The notes beneath the pieces were generated by a model. The model searched no databases, was not told the origin of the DNA, and was given only the letters and a program-made list of their open reading frames with translations. DNA of 64,000 bases from NCBI GenBank assembly GCA_900547095.1, contig URFG01000007.1, positions 7,539 through 71,538 on the forward strand, in the 5' to 3' direction. The translations under genes were made by a program, and so were the position numbers. Source of the stretch: an uncultured Oscillospiraceae bacterium (GTDB lineage Bacteria > Bacillota > Clostridia > Oscillospirales > Acutalibacteraceae). Shown piece after piece: positions 1 through 8,204 of this stretch. Position 1 is the stretch's first letter. The number at the start of each line of letters is the position of its first letter.

Positions 1-836
1 TAGGTTTCTTTTTTCTCATCGTCCATTTTTTCAATGGTGCTCCAAAACGGCGCCGCGATAACGGCGGCGGTTTCTTCTAAAGTAAGCCCCTTTTTTCTTA
101 AAAGGTAGTCTGCTATATAGGCTATTACTTCGGTATCGGTCTGAAGAGTGCATTTATAGCCAAACATTTCTATAAACCTGCGGTTGGCGTCATAAGAAGA
201 AATTTCGCCGTTATGCACAACCGAATAATCAAGAAGTGAAAACGGGTGCGCTCCTCCCCACCAGCCCGGAGTGTTTGTGGGGTATCTTCCGTGAGCTGTC
301 CAGGAATAACCCTCGTATTCATCAAGTCTGTAAAATCTTCCGACATCTTCAGGAAAGCCCACAGCCTTGAAAGCACCCATATTTTTGCCGCTGGAGAAAA
401 CATAAGCACCGTTATATTTTATGTTAATATCCATAACCGTTCTTGCAACATATTCTTTTTCATCAAGCTGCAATCTTGATAAAATACTTGACAGCGGAGC
501 GACAAAATACCGCCAAATAAGCGGAACATCGGTTATCTCGGGTATTTTCTTTATCGGAATATTTTCCGCTTTCACTATTTCAAATCTATCCTTTAAAAGC
601 CTTTCGCAGTTTACCCTGTCCTCATTATCATTATAAAAAATATGAAGAGCATAAAGCTCTTTATATTCGGGATAAATTCCATAAGCGGCAAAGCCGCCGC
701 CGAGTCCGTTCGACCTATCGTGCATAGGGATCATACTTTTAATAATAGTTTCTCCGCTGAATCTTTCTCCCTCTTTAGAAATAATAGCGGAAATAGCGCA
801 CCCCGACGGAATACGAACTTCTCCCTCTATTTTCAT
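1..836 (-). CDS. Class II glutamine amidotransferase, glutamate-synthase type (C-terminus outside window)
   Basis: About 278 residues are visible and the gene runs off the left edge. It reads as the stand-alone glutaminase domain of archaeal-type glutamate synthase (GltB domain 1): it would hydrolyse glutamine and pass ammonia to a synthase subunit. Family marks are Cys13 in GCAISAI after a short propeptide-like stretch (probable Ntn nucleophile), the glycine-rich NGLGGGFAAYG, HGRYPTNTPGWWGGAHPFS (about 190-210) and SVVHNGEISSYDANR. The start ATG has GAGGAG about 12 nt upstream. It diverges from glnN, and its own leader carries a hairpin like those in the glnN leader, suggesting shared nitrogen control. 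Amidophosphoribosyltransferase is less likely because the PRTase part is not seen. Confidence 0.85.
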   Translation of the reverse strand, partial: MKIEGEVRIPSGCAISAIISKEGERFSGETIIKSMIPMHDRSNGLGGGFAAYGIYPEYKELYALHIFYNDNEDRVNCERLLKDRFEIVKAENIPIKKIPEITDVPLIWRYFVAPLSSILSRLQLDEKEYVARTVMDINIKYNGAYVFSSGKNMGAFKAVGFPEDVGRFYRLDEYEGYSWTAHGRYPTNTPGWWGGAHPFSLLDYSVVHNGEISSYDANRRFIEMFGYKCTLQTDTEVIAYIADYLLRKKGLTLEETAAVIAAPFWSTIEKMDDEKKET

Positions 837-870
837 AAGGCAAAAACTCCTCTCAAAATAAAAAAGCGCT

Positions 871-914
871 CATATTATTAAGGAATATCCTTATAATATG
901 AACACCTTTGTTCA
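871..914 (-). promoter_or_regulatory. Leader hairpins: A1/G4 hexaloop plus terminator-like stem
   Basis: The minus-strand leader has stem TGAAC/GTTCA (899-914) closing a six-base loop AAAGGT, with A at loop position 1 and G at position 4, the pattern bound by ANTAR antiterminator proteins. It overlaps by two bases a long AT-rich hairpin (871-900), followed after AGCGC by a T-rich tract. Only one hexaloop is evident, whereas ANTAR targets normally have two, so the assignment is tentative. Confidence 0.4.
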
Positions 915-930
915 AAATTAATTTTTACAC

Positions 931-959
931 ATTATAACACTATAAGACAATTTTGTCAA
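931..959 (-). promoter_or_regulatory. Sigma-70-type promoter for the amidotransferase gene
   Basis: On the minus strand TTGACA (954-959) and TATAAT (931-936) are separated by 17 nt, a full consensus match. The start point would lie near 924, giving a leader of about 90 nt before the ATG at 836. Confidence 0.8.
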
Positions 960-1056
960 TACAGGCTAAAATTTTTATCGGATTTTGTTATATCACTTTA
1001 ATTTTTTAAGGAAAATCATCTAAAATGATAAAAAAATTAATTTTTTTAAAAAACCA

Positions 1057-1085
1057 TTGACAAGTGATTTTTTAAGCGCTATAAT
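1057..1085 (+). promoter_or_regulatory. Sigma-70-type promoter of glnN
   Basis: TTGACA (1057-1062), 17-nt spacer, TATAAT (1080-1085): perfect consensus. Transcription would begin near 1092, immediately before the first hexaloop hairpin of the leader. Confidence 0.85.
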
Positions 1086-1096
1086 ATCACGCATAG

Positions 1097-1219
1097 AAGA
1101 CAAAGGCGTCTTAAGAGGATAAAAATCTCTTAACGGCGTCTTTTATTTATTTAATATGTAATTTTGGGGCAACGGCGTCCCCTTTCCGATCAAAAGGAAA
1201 GGGAGCGCCGCCCTTTTTT
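1097..1219 (+). promoter_or_regulatory. ANTAR-type antitermination leader of glnN
   Basis: Two hairpins carry six-base loops with A1 and G4: AAGAC-AAAGGC-GTCTT (1097-1112) and GGGGC-AACGGC-GTCCC (1166-1180). The 3' half of the second lies inside a strong intrinsic terminator: GGCG..CCCTTTCC (1174-1187) pairs with GGAAAGGG..CGCC (1196-1209), then six T (1214-1219), so the two folds exclude each other. A further hairpin (1111-1133) followed by a T-rich tract lies between. This is the architecture described for ANTAR RNA-binding regulators (EutV, NasR), where protein binding to the hexaloop pair prevents termination. The inter-hairpin distance (53 nt) is longer than usual. No ANTAR gene is in the window. 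Confidence 0.65.
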
Positions 1220-1241
1220 ATTTATAAAGGAGTTGTCAGTT

Positions 1242-3338
1242 ATGAAAACAGTACCGGAATACTTTGGAAGTCTTGTATTTGACGATCGTGTGATGAAATC
1301 CAAATTACCCAAGGATATTTACGATTCGCTCAAAAAAACTATAGATGAGGGCGCAAGCCTTAAAAATGATGTAGCAAACGCAGTTGCGGAAGCTATGAAG
1401 GACTGGGCGGTCGAACACGGAGCCACACATTTCACGCATTGGTTCCAGCCGCTTACCGGAATTACCGCTGAAAAGCACGACAGCTTTATAACCCCCTCGC
1501 CCGACGGCGGAGTTATAATGGAGTTTTCAGGCAAAGAGCTTATAAAGGGCGAGCCTGACGCTTCTTCTTTCCCATCCGGCGGACTTCGCGCCACATTTGA
1601 GGCAAGAGGATATACCGCCTGGGATCCTACTTCTTATGCCTTTATTAAAGATAAAACGCTTTGCATTCCTACCGCATTTTGTTCATACGGCGGCGAGGCG
1701 CTCGATAAAAAAACTCCTCTGTTGCGCTCTATGCAGGCACTTAATAAGCAGGCGCTTAGAATTTTAAAACTTTTCGGAAATGAAGATGTTAAATGCGTAA
1801 AAACATCTGTAGGTCCCGAACAGGAATATTTCCTTATTACTAAAGAAATGTACGAAAAGAGAAAAGACCTGCAGTTTTGCTCAAGAACGCTTTTCGGAGC
1901 AAAGCCTCCTAAAGGACAGGAGCTTGACGATCATTACTTCGGAGTAATAAAGCCCAGAGTAGCGGCATTTATGGCAGAGCTTAACGAAGAACTGTGGAAG
2001 CTCGGAATTCTTGCAAAGACCGAGCATAACGAGGTTGCTCCCGCACAGCACGAGCTTGCTCCTATATATGCGACAACTAACATCGCGACCGATCACAACC
2101 AACTTACAATGGAAATTATGCAAAAGGTTGCGGCAAAGCACGGACTTGTTTGCCTGCTGCACGAAAAACCTTTTGCGGGAGTGAACGGCTCGGGCAAGCA
2201 CAACAACTGGTCTATGGCGACCGACACGGGCGTAAACCTTCTTACTCCCGGCGAAACTCCTTATGAAAACGCACAGTTTTTACTTTTCCTTTGCGCCGTT
2301 ATTAAAGCAGTAGACGATTATCAGGATCTTTTAAGACTTGCTGTTGCCACTGCGGGAAACGATCACAGACTCGGTGCAAACGAGGCTCCTCCGGCAGTTG
2401 TTTCTATGTTTTTGGGCGATGAGCTTTCAGCTGTGCTTGACGCTATTGAAAACGACAAACCTTACGCGGGAGCGGAAAAGACCGTGATGAAGTTAGGCGT
2501 TCACACTCTTCCGAAATTTACAAGAGATAATACCGACCGCAACCGCACCTCACCTTTCGCGTTTACGGGAAATAAGTTCGAATTCCGTATGCTCGGCTCT
2601 TCAAACAGCATTGCCTGCACAAATATTATGCTCAATGCCGCAGTGGCAGAGTCATTAAAGATCTACGCCGACAGATTAGAGGGCGCAGATGATTTTGAAA
2701 CCACACTTCACGATATGATAAAGAAAACTATTAAAGATCATAAGCGCATTATCTTTAACGGCAACGGTTACGACGATTCATGGATCAAGGAAGCAACCGA
2801 AAAGCGCGGCCTTTTAAACTTACGCACCACGCCTGACGCAATTCCTAAAATTCTTGATAAAAAGAATGTGGATATGCTTATTTCTCACAAGATATTCACC
2901 GAGGCCGAGATAAAATCAAGGTATGAGATAACCCTTGAAAATTACTGCAAAACAGTAAATATCGAGGCTCTTACAATGATAGATATGGCTAAAAAGGAAA
3001 TTTTGCCTGCAATAGAGAGCTATATCAAAGAGCTTTCTAAAACGATTAGTCTTAAGCAGGCGGCAGTTCCCGGTTCCGCTTCTTCATACGAAAAAGACAC
3101 GGTCAAGAAATTATCCGTGTTGACAGATGAAATTTATTTTGCCGAATCGGATCTTGAAAGCGCGGTATTAAAGCTTAAGGATATAGAAGACGTCGGAGAA
3201 GAATCAAGATTTATCCGCGATGATATTCTTGATAAAATGGCGAAACTCAGAGTTCCGTGCGACGAGGCGGAAACTCTCACCGCTTCAAAATATTGGCCTT
3301 TCCCGACATACGGCGAATTGCTCTTCGGAGTAAAATAA
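1242..3338 (+). CDS. glnN: Glutamine synthetase type III
   Basis: Makes glutamine from glutamate, ammonia and ATP in the cytoplasm. The 698-residue length fits GSIII (about 700; GSI is about 450). Recognisable parts are the N-terminal EYFGSLVFDDRVM, the region THWFQPLTGITAEKHDSF (about 62-80), GPEQEYFLI, the signature KPFAGVNGSGKHNNWS (about 308-323) and the C-terminal helical part. A longer reading frame opens at a TTG at 1164, but that lies inside the terminator leader; ATG 1242 has AAGGAG nine bases upstream. It heads a group with amt and asnB, and its leader predicts control by termination-antitermination. Confidence 0.95.
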   Translation: MKTVPEYFGSLVFDDRVMKSKLPKDIYDSLKKTIDEGASLKNDVANAVAEAMKDWAVEHGATHFTHWFQPLTGITAEKHDSFITPSPDGGVIMEFSGKELIKGEPDASSFPSGGLRATFEARGYTAWDPTSYAFIKDKTLCIPTAFCSYGGEALDKKTPLLRSMQALNKQALRILKLFGNEDVKCVKTSVGPEQEYFLITKEMYEKRKDLQFCSRTLFGAKPPKGQELDDHYFGVIKPRVAAFMAELNEELWKLGILAKTEHNEVAPAQHELAPIYATTNIATDHNQLTMEIMQKVAAKHGLVCLLHEKPFAGVNGSGKHNNWSMATDTGVNLLTPGETPYENAQFLLFLCAVIKAVDDYQDLLRLAVATAGNDHRLGANEAPPAVVSMFLGDELSAVLDAIENDKPYAGAEKTVMKLGVHTLPKFTRDNTDRNRTSPFAFTGNKFEFRMLGSSNSIACTNIMLNAAVAESLKIYADRLEGADDFETTLHDMIKKTIKDHKRIIFNGNGYDDSWIKEATEKRGLLNLRTTPDAIPKILDKKNVDMLISHKIFTEAEIKSRYEITLENYCKTVNIEALTMIDMAKKEILPAIESYIKELSKTISLKQAAVPGSASSYEKDTVKKLSVLTDEIYFAESDLESAVLKLKDIEDVGEESRFIRDDILDKMAKLRVPCDEAETLTASKYWPFPTYGELLFGVK

Positions 3339-3351
3339 GGAGGAATTATAA

Positions 3352-5064
3352 ATGACATACAGTGCAGTAAATACCATTTGGGTGCTTGTGGGCGCGGCTT
3401 TGGTATTCTTTATGCAGGCAGGTTTTTCAATGTGCGAGGCAGGATTTACAAGAGCCAAAAACACGGGAAATATCCTTATGAAAAACCTTATGGACTTCTG
3501 TATCGGTACGCCTTGCTTCTGGCTTATAGGCTTCGGTATAATGTTCGGTTCGGGCACTGCCCTTTTCGGGTGGATCGATCCTCTTATTACTAAGGATTAC
3601 AGCCATATTTTACCCGCGGGAGTTCCGCTGTGGGCATACGCGATATTTCAGACTGTTTTCTGCGCAACTTCCGCAACGATAGTTTCGGGAGCTATGGCGG
3701 AAAGAACCAAATTCAGTGCATACTGCATATATTCAGCGGCTATTTCCCTTTTCATTTACCCTGTTTCAGGTCACTGGATATGGGGCGGAGGATGGCTCAG
3801 CAAACTCGGATTTCACGATTTTGCCGGCTCCACGGCGGTACATATGGTCGGCGGTATCTGTGCGCTGATCGGAGCCGCTATATTAGGCCCGAGAATCGGT
3901 AAATACGATAAAAAAGGCAAGCCCAGAGCAATTTTAGGGCATAACCTCACATTTGCGGCGCTCGGAGTTTTCATTCTTTGGTTCTGCTGGTTCGGGTTCA
4001 ACGGTGCTTCCACAGTCGGAATGGATACAGACGAGCTTATGATAAGCGCAGGAAGAGTATTCTTCAATACAAACCTTGCGGCAGCTGTGGCTTGCTGTGT
4101 TACTCTGATATTCACCTGGATAAGATATAAAAAACCCGATGTTTCTATGACATACAATGCGGCTTTAGCAGGACTTGTAGGAATTACCGCCGGTTGTGAT
4201 GCTGTTGATCCTATAGGCGCCGCGATTATGGGAATAGTTTTCGGAATCGTAATTGTGCTGTCCGTAGAGTTCTTTGATAAAGTAGCAAAGATCGACGACC
4301 CTGTCGGAGCTATATCCGTTCACTGCGTCTGCGGTGCTTTGGGAACGATACTTACAGGATTTTTTGCAACCGGTGTTTCAACCGAAAAAGGCGTTTTCTA
4401 CGGCGGAGGTTTCCATTTCCTCGGAGTTCAGACGCTCGGCGTTGTATCCGTGGCAGCTTATGTTTCGGTTATTATAACAATCGTTTTCCTCATCATCAAG
4501 CATACGATAGGTTTGCGTGCCTCTTCTGAGGACGAAATAGCAGGTCTTGATGTTTCGGAGCACGGACTGCTCACCGCTTATGCGGGATTTGCAATGCTGC
4601 CCGACACCGTTTCCGAAGAAGACGACGAAGTAACCGCTGTTACAGGAGATGTTCCTGCGGCGGAAGCAATCCCTGTTAAAAAAGTTCCTTCATTCGATGA
4701 ATCCTCGCCTAAATTCACAAAGGTTGAGATAATCTGCAAGGAATCAAAATTCGAAGCTCTTAAAAGAGCTCTTACCGACCTTGGAATTACGGGTATGACG
4801 ATGTCGCACGTTTTAGGCTGCGGAATTCAGAAAGGAAAGCCCGAGTATTACAGAGGCGTTGAAGTGGAAGCAAGTCTGCTTCCTAAAATTCAACTTGATA
4901 TAGTAGTTAGCAAAGTACCTGTAAGAAGCGTTATTGAAACTGCTAAAAAGGTTCTTTACACCGGCCACATAGGCGACGGCAAGATATTTGTTTACGATGT
5001 TGAAAATGTCGTAAAAGTAAGGACCGGCGAAGAGGGTTATGACGCTTTGCAGGATGTGGAATAA
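3352..5064 (+). CDS. amt: Ammonium channel with fused C-terminal PII domain
   Basis: A 570-residue protein. Residues 1 to about 405 form an eleven-helix Amt channel with the family signature DFAGSTAVHMVGG and a second pore-lining His in SVHCVCGALG (twin-His motif). After an acidic, proline-containing linker comes a full PII domain from about 456: T-loop Tyr near 499 (EYYRGVEVE) and the nucleotide-binding C-loop TGHIGDGKIFVYDVE. PII normally is a separate protein that plugs Amt when ATP/2-oxoglutarate levels change; here sensor and channel are one chain. Thirteen bases after glnN with an AGGAGG site, so co-transcribed with it. No separate glnB is in the window. Confidence 0.93.
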   Translation: MTYSAVNTIWVLVGAALVFFMQAGFSMCEAGFTRAKNTGNILMKNLMDFCIGTPCFWLIGFGIMFGSGTALFGWIDPLITKDYSHILPAGVPLWAYAIFQTVFCATSATIVSGAMAERTKFSAYCIYSAAISLFIYPVSGHWIWGGGWLSKLGFHDFAGSTAVHMVGGICALIGAAILGPRIGKYDKKGKPRAILGHNLTFAALGVFILWFCWFGFNGASTVGMDTDELMISAGRVFFNTNLAAAVACCVTLIFTWIRYKKPDVSMTYNAALAGLVGITAGCDAVDPIGAAIMGIVFGIVIVLSVEFFDKVAKIDDPVGAISVHCVCGALGTILTGFFATGVSTEKGVFYGGGFHFLGVQTLGVVSVAAYVSVIITIVFLIIKHTIGLRASSEDEIAGLDVSEHGLLTAYAGFAMLPDTVSEEDDEVTAVTGDVPAAEAIPVKKVPSFDESSPKFTKVEIICKESKFEALKRALTDLGITGMTMSHVLGCGIQKGKPEYYRGVEVEASLLPKIQLDIVVSKVPVRSVIETAKKVLYTGHIGDGKIFVYDVENVVKVRTGEEGYDALQDVE

Positions 5065-5080
5065 ATAGTTTAAAAGCGAT

Positions 5081-5282
5081 TGAGCCGGGACAGGTTTTAA
5101 AGGAAAGTTCTTTACAGCGAGTATGGGACGGTGAGAGCCATGCAAGATAAATTCCTTTAAAATAACCCCCGGCGAGCTTTGATCCGAAAATTGCAGTAGG
5201 TGATACGGGTTCCGCCCGTTACAGCGAAAATAATGAGAACAAAGATTGGTGGCACAGCGAGTTACAGCACTTGCCCAATTGA
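5081..5282 (+). promoter_or_regulatory. T-box-like leader of asnB, predicted to sense tRNA-Asn
   Basis: Stem I pairs GCCGGG (5084-5089) with CCCGGC (5168-5173) and 5095-5105 with 5152-5162; the internal loop exposes AAC, an Asn codon (5164-5166). The apical arm holds GGTGAGAGCC. Further down come AGTAGG-type and ACGGG/CCCGT elements (about 5195-5220). At 5250 is TGGCACAGCG, one base from the T-box consensus TGGNACCGCG, flanked by ATTGG (5245-5249) and CCAAT (5275-5279). TGGC would pair with GCCA of a tRNA with discriminator G, as tRNA-Asn has. No T-tract terminator follows; instead 5225-5234 pairs perfectly with 5292-5301, reaching the ribosome binding site. Secondary structure was judged by eye. 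Confidence 0.6.
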
Positions 5283-5312
5283 ATGCTGATAATTATTTTC
5301 GGAGGATTTATT

Positions 5313-6890
5313 ATGTGTTCAATTATGGGTTACTGTGATTCGGGTGCCTCCTTTTCTGCTTTTAAAAAGGGTTTTGATCTCACAGTTTCAAGAGGCCCCG
5401 ACGATACAAGAATTGCAGATACAGGCTTCGGACTTATAGGCTTTCACAGGCTCGCTATTATGGGACTTACAAGCGAGGGAATGCAGCCTTTTAAATTAAG
5501 CGAAAACTACTGTGTTTGCAACGGCGAAATTTACGGATTTGAAAAATTAAGAGCCGAACTTGCGGATCCTTATACATTTAAAAGCGATTCCGACTGCGAG
5601 ATAATTCTGCCGCTTTATGAGAAATACGGCACCGATATGTTTAAAATGCTTGACGCGGAATTCGCTATGATAATTTTTGACGGCAAGAAGAAAAAATATA
5701 TTGCCGCCCGCGATCCGATAGGAATAAGACCGCTTTATTACGGAAAGGATTCTAAAGGCTCATATATTTTTGCAAGCGAGCCTAAAAACCTTATAGGTCT
5801 TTGCAAAAAAATAATGCCTTTCCCGCCCGGCTGTTATTTCGAAGACGGAAAATTCACTTCCTACTGCGATATAACAGAGGTCAAAAAAGTAATAAAAGAC
5901 GATATCGATACAGTCTGCAAAAACATTAAGGAAAAGCTTATTTCAGGAGTGGAAAAGCGGCTTGTTTCAGACGCAAAGGTGGGATTTTTATTATCGGGAG
6001 GCCTTGATTCTTCGCTTGTTTGCTCTATCGCCGCAAAAAAATCAAAAGAAAAAATCAAAACTTTTGCGGTAGGAATGAGCGGCGACGCTATCGATCTTAA
6101 ATACGCAAAAGAAGTGGCCGATTATATCGGCAGCGATCACACCGAGGTCATAATGACTAAAGAAGAAGTCATTAAGTCTATTGACGAGGTAATAAAAATT
6201 CTCGGCACCTTTGATATCACCACCATAAGAGCAAGTATGGGAATGTATCTTATATGCAAATGGATACATAAAAACACCGATATAAGAGTTTTACTTACAG
6301 GCGAAATTTCCGATGAGCTTTTCGGATATAAATACACGGATTTTGCGCCTAATGCGGAAGAATTCCAGAAAGAATCCGTAAAGCGAGTAAAAGAGCTTCA
6401 TATGTATGATGTATTAAGAGCGGACCGCTGTATTTCGGTAAACTCGCTTGAAGCAAGAGTGCCATTCGGGGATCTCGATTTTGTAAAATATGTTATGGCT
6501 ATAGACCCCGAAATGAAAATGAACAAATATAACAAGGGCAAATACCTTTTAAGGCGCGCCTTTGAGGGCGATTATCTGCCCCACGATATTCTATACCGTG
6601 AAAAAGCGGCGTTTTCCGACGCAGTCGGCCATTCAATGGTTGACTATATGAAAGAATACGCAAACAGCTATTATTCCGATAAGGAATTTGAAGAAAAAAG
6701 AAAAAAATACACGCACGCCGCACCGTTTACAAAAGAATCGCTCTTATACAGAGAGATATTTGAAAAATATTATCCCGGTCAGGCAGAAATGATAAAGGAT
6801 TTCTGGATGCCGAACAAATCGTGGGAAGGCTGCAATGTTGACGATCCCTCAGCAAGAGTTCTTTCTAACTACGGTGACAGCGGAAAATAG
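5313..6890 (+). CDS. asnB: Asparagine synthetase (glutamine-hydrolysing)
   Basis: Converts aspartate, glutamine and ATP to asparagine. The start was set at ATG 5313, not the upstream 5283, because this gives Met-Cys2 (MCSIMGY), the Ntn nucleophile, and places GGAGG seven bases upstream. The N-terminal glutaminase domain shows SRGPDD, GFHRLAI and CNGEIYG. The C-terminal synthetase shows the pyrophosphate loop LSGGLDSS (about 227-234) and GEISDELFGY. At 525 residues it is near the usual AsnB length. It follows a T-box-like leader whose specifier and tRNA-end contacts fit tRNA-Asn, matching the product. The aminotransferase gene behind it is separated by 18 nt. Confidence 0.93.
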   Translation: MCSIMGYCDSGASFSAFKKGFDLTVSRGPDDTRIADTGFGLIGFHRLAIMGLTSEGMQPFKLSENYCVCNGEIYGFEKLRAELADPYTFKSDSDCEIILPLYEKYGTDMFKMLDAEFAMIIFDGKKKKYIAARDPIGIRPLYYGKDSKGSYIFASEPKNLIGLCKKIMPFPPGCYFEDGKFTSYCDITEVKKVIKDDIDTVCKNIKEKLISGVEKRLVSDAKVGFLLSGGLDSSLVCSIAAKKSKEKIKTFAVGMSGDAIDLKYAKEVADYIGSDHTEVIMTKEEVIKSIDEVIKILGTFDITTIRASMGMYLICKWIHKNTDIRVLLTGEISDELFGYKYTDFAPNAEEFQKESVKRVKELHMYDVLRADRCISVNSLEARVPFGDLDFVKYVMAIDPEMKMNKYNKGKYLLRRAFEGDYLPHDILYREKAAFSDAVGHSMVDYMKEYANSYYSDKEFEEKRKKYTHAAPFTKESLLYREIFEKYYPGQAEMIKDFWMPNKSWEGCNVDDPSARVLSNYGDSGK

Positions 6891-6908
6891 ATCTTAGAAG
6901 ATGATACT

Positions 6909-8093
6909 ATGAAACCGAATGAAAACTATGATATACTCAAAGGCTCTTATTTGTTTTACGATATTGAGCAGAAAGTTAAAGAATATTCAAAAAAATATCC
7001 CGATAAAAAACTGCTTAGATTAGGAGTGGGAGACGTTACTCTCCCCTTGTGCGGCGCGGTTATAAAAGCTATGCATAAAGCGGTAGACGAGCAGTCGGAA
7101 AAATCTACTTTTCACGGATATATGCCCGAATGCGGCTGGGATGAATTAAAGAGCGCGATTAAAGGATATTATGAAAAAAGAAATGTGTCCCTTAAAAAAA
7201 GCGAGATATTTATTTCCACAGGTGCTGGCGACGATCTCGGAAATATTCTTGATATGTTTTCCAAAGACAATACCGCTCTTGTGATAGAGCCGACTTATCC
7301 TGCCTATGTAGACTCAAATATTATAGCGGGCCATAAAATAGTTCATCTTCCGGCTGACGATTCGACTCATTTTGCCCCTTATCCCGATGAAAGCATAAAA
7401 GCGGATATAATTTATATCTGCTCACCGAACAATCCGACAGGAGCTGTTTTCGACCGCAAAAAGCTCAAGGCCTGGGTCGATTACGCTTTAAAAAACGATG
7501 CGATTATAATCTTTGACGCCGCTTATGAGGCATTTATAACCGATAGCTCTATTCCCCACAGCATTTTTGAAATAGAGGGCAGTAAAAACTGCGCGATAGA
7601 AATTTGTTCTCTTTCAAAAACTGCGGGATTTACAGGTGTCCGCTGCGGATACACGATAATTCCCGAAACTTTAATAAGAAACGGAATGAGCTTTAATCAA
7701 ATGTGGGTAAGGAACAGGACCACAAAATCAAACGGTGTTTCCTATGTTGTGCAGTGCGCGGCACTGGCCGTATTTTCAAAAGAGGGGCAGAAAGAAATTC
7801 AGGAAAATCTTAATGTTTACCGCTCGAATGCAAAAGTTTTAACAGACGCTCTCGACCGCTTAAATATCTGGTACTGCGGAGGAACAAACGCCCCATATAT
7901 CTGGTTTAAATGCCCCGAAAATCTTTCAAGCTGGCAATGCTTTGATAAGCTGATGGAAGAAAAGCAGATAATCGGCACGCCCGGCGTGGGTTTCGGAAAA
8001 TGCGGCGAGGGCTATTTCAGGCTATCATCATTCGGTGAATGCGAGGAAACCAAGGAAGCCGCCTCAAGGCTTACAGAGCTTTTTAGGAAATAA
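6909..8093 (+). CDS. LL-diaminopimelate aminotransferase-like protein (paralogue 1)
   Basis: A 394-residue fold-type I PLP aminotransferase of the DapL family: GVGDVTLPL near the N-terminus, SPNNPTGAV, FDAAYEAF, and the PLP lysine in SLSKTAGFTGVRCGY (about residue 236). DapL makes LL-diaminopimelate from tetrahydrodipicolinate and glutamate. A second, similar copy lies at 53202-54392 beside dapF, where the lysine pathway role is expected. This copy sits in the asnB transcript and shows local substitutions (STGAGDD where the other copy has SDGAKSD), so its substrate may differ; that is inference. The ribosome site is weak (AGAAG), so translation may be coupled to asnB. Confidence 0.8.
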   Translation: MKPNENYDILKGSYLFYDIEQKVKEYSKKYPDKKLLRLGVGDVTLPLCGAVIKAMHKAVDEQSEKSTFHGYMPECGWDELKSAIKGYYEKRNVSLKKSEIFISTGAGDDLGNILDMFSKDNTALVIEPTYPAYVDSNIIAGHKIVHLPADDSTHFAPYPDESIKADIIYICSPNNPTGAVFDRKKLKAWVDYALKNDAIIIFDAAYEAFITDSSIPHSIFEIEGSKNCAIEICSLSKTAGFTGVRCGYTIIPETLIRNGMSFNQMWVRNRTTKSNGVSYVVQCAALAVFSKEGQKEIQENLNVYRSNAKVLTDALDRLNIWYCGGTNAPYIWFKCPENLSSWQCFDKLMEEKQIIGTPGVGFGKCGEGYFRLSSFGECEETKEAASRLTELFRK

Positions 8094-8102
8094 TCTGATT
8101 TT

Positions 8103-8133
8103 GCGAATGTGAATTTTTCACATTCGCTTTTAT
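8103..8133 (+). terminator. Intrinsic terminator after the asnB operon
   Basis: An 11-bp stem, GCGAATGTGAA (8103-8113) with TTCACATTCGC (8117-8127), followed by a T-rich tract. It separates the nitrogen block from rnf. Confidence 0.85.
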
Positions 8134-8143
8134 TTTAAATTAC

Positions 8144-8172
8144 TTGTAAAAATAATAAATTTATTGTATTAT
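8144..8172 (+). promoter_or_regulatory. Promoter of the rnf operon
   Basis: TTGTAA (8144-8149), 17-nt spacer, TATTAT (8167-8172), about 30 nt before rnfC. Close to consensus and placed between a terminator and the first rnf gene. Confidence 0.65.
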
Positions 8173-8204
8173 ATATATGTTACTTTTTATTTGGAGGTAA
8201 AAAA

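Noticed and set aside
1131..1141. A third ANTAR hexaloop (AACGGC at 1132-1137)
   Set aside because: The bases on both sides cannot pair, so no stem closes this loop.
1164..1241. Longer glnN reading frame from a TTG
   Set aside because: It runs through the leader hairpin and terminator; ATG 1242 has a good ribosome site and matches the family N-terminus.
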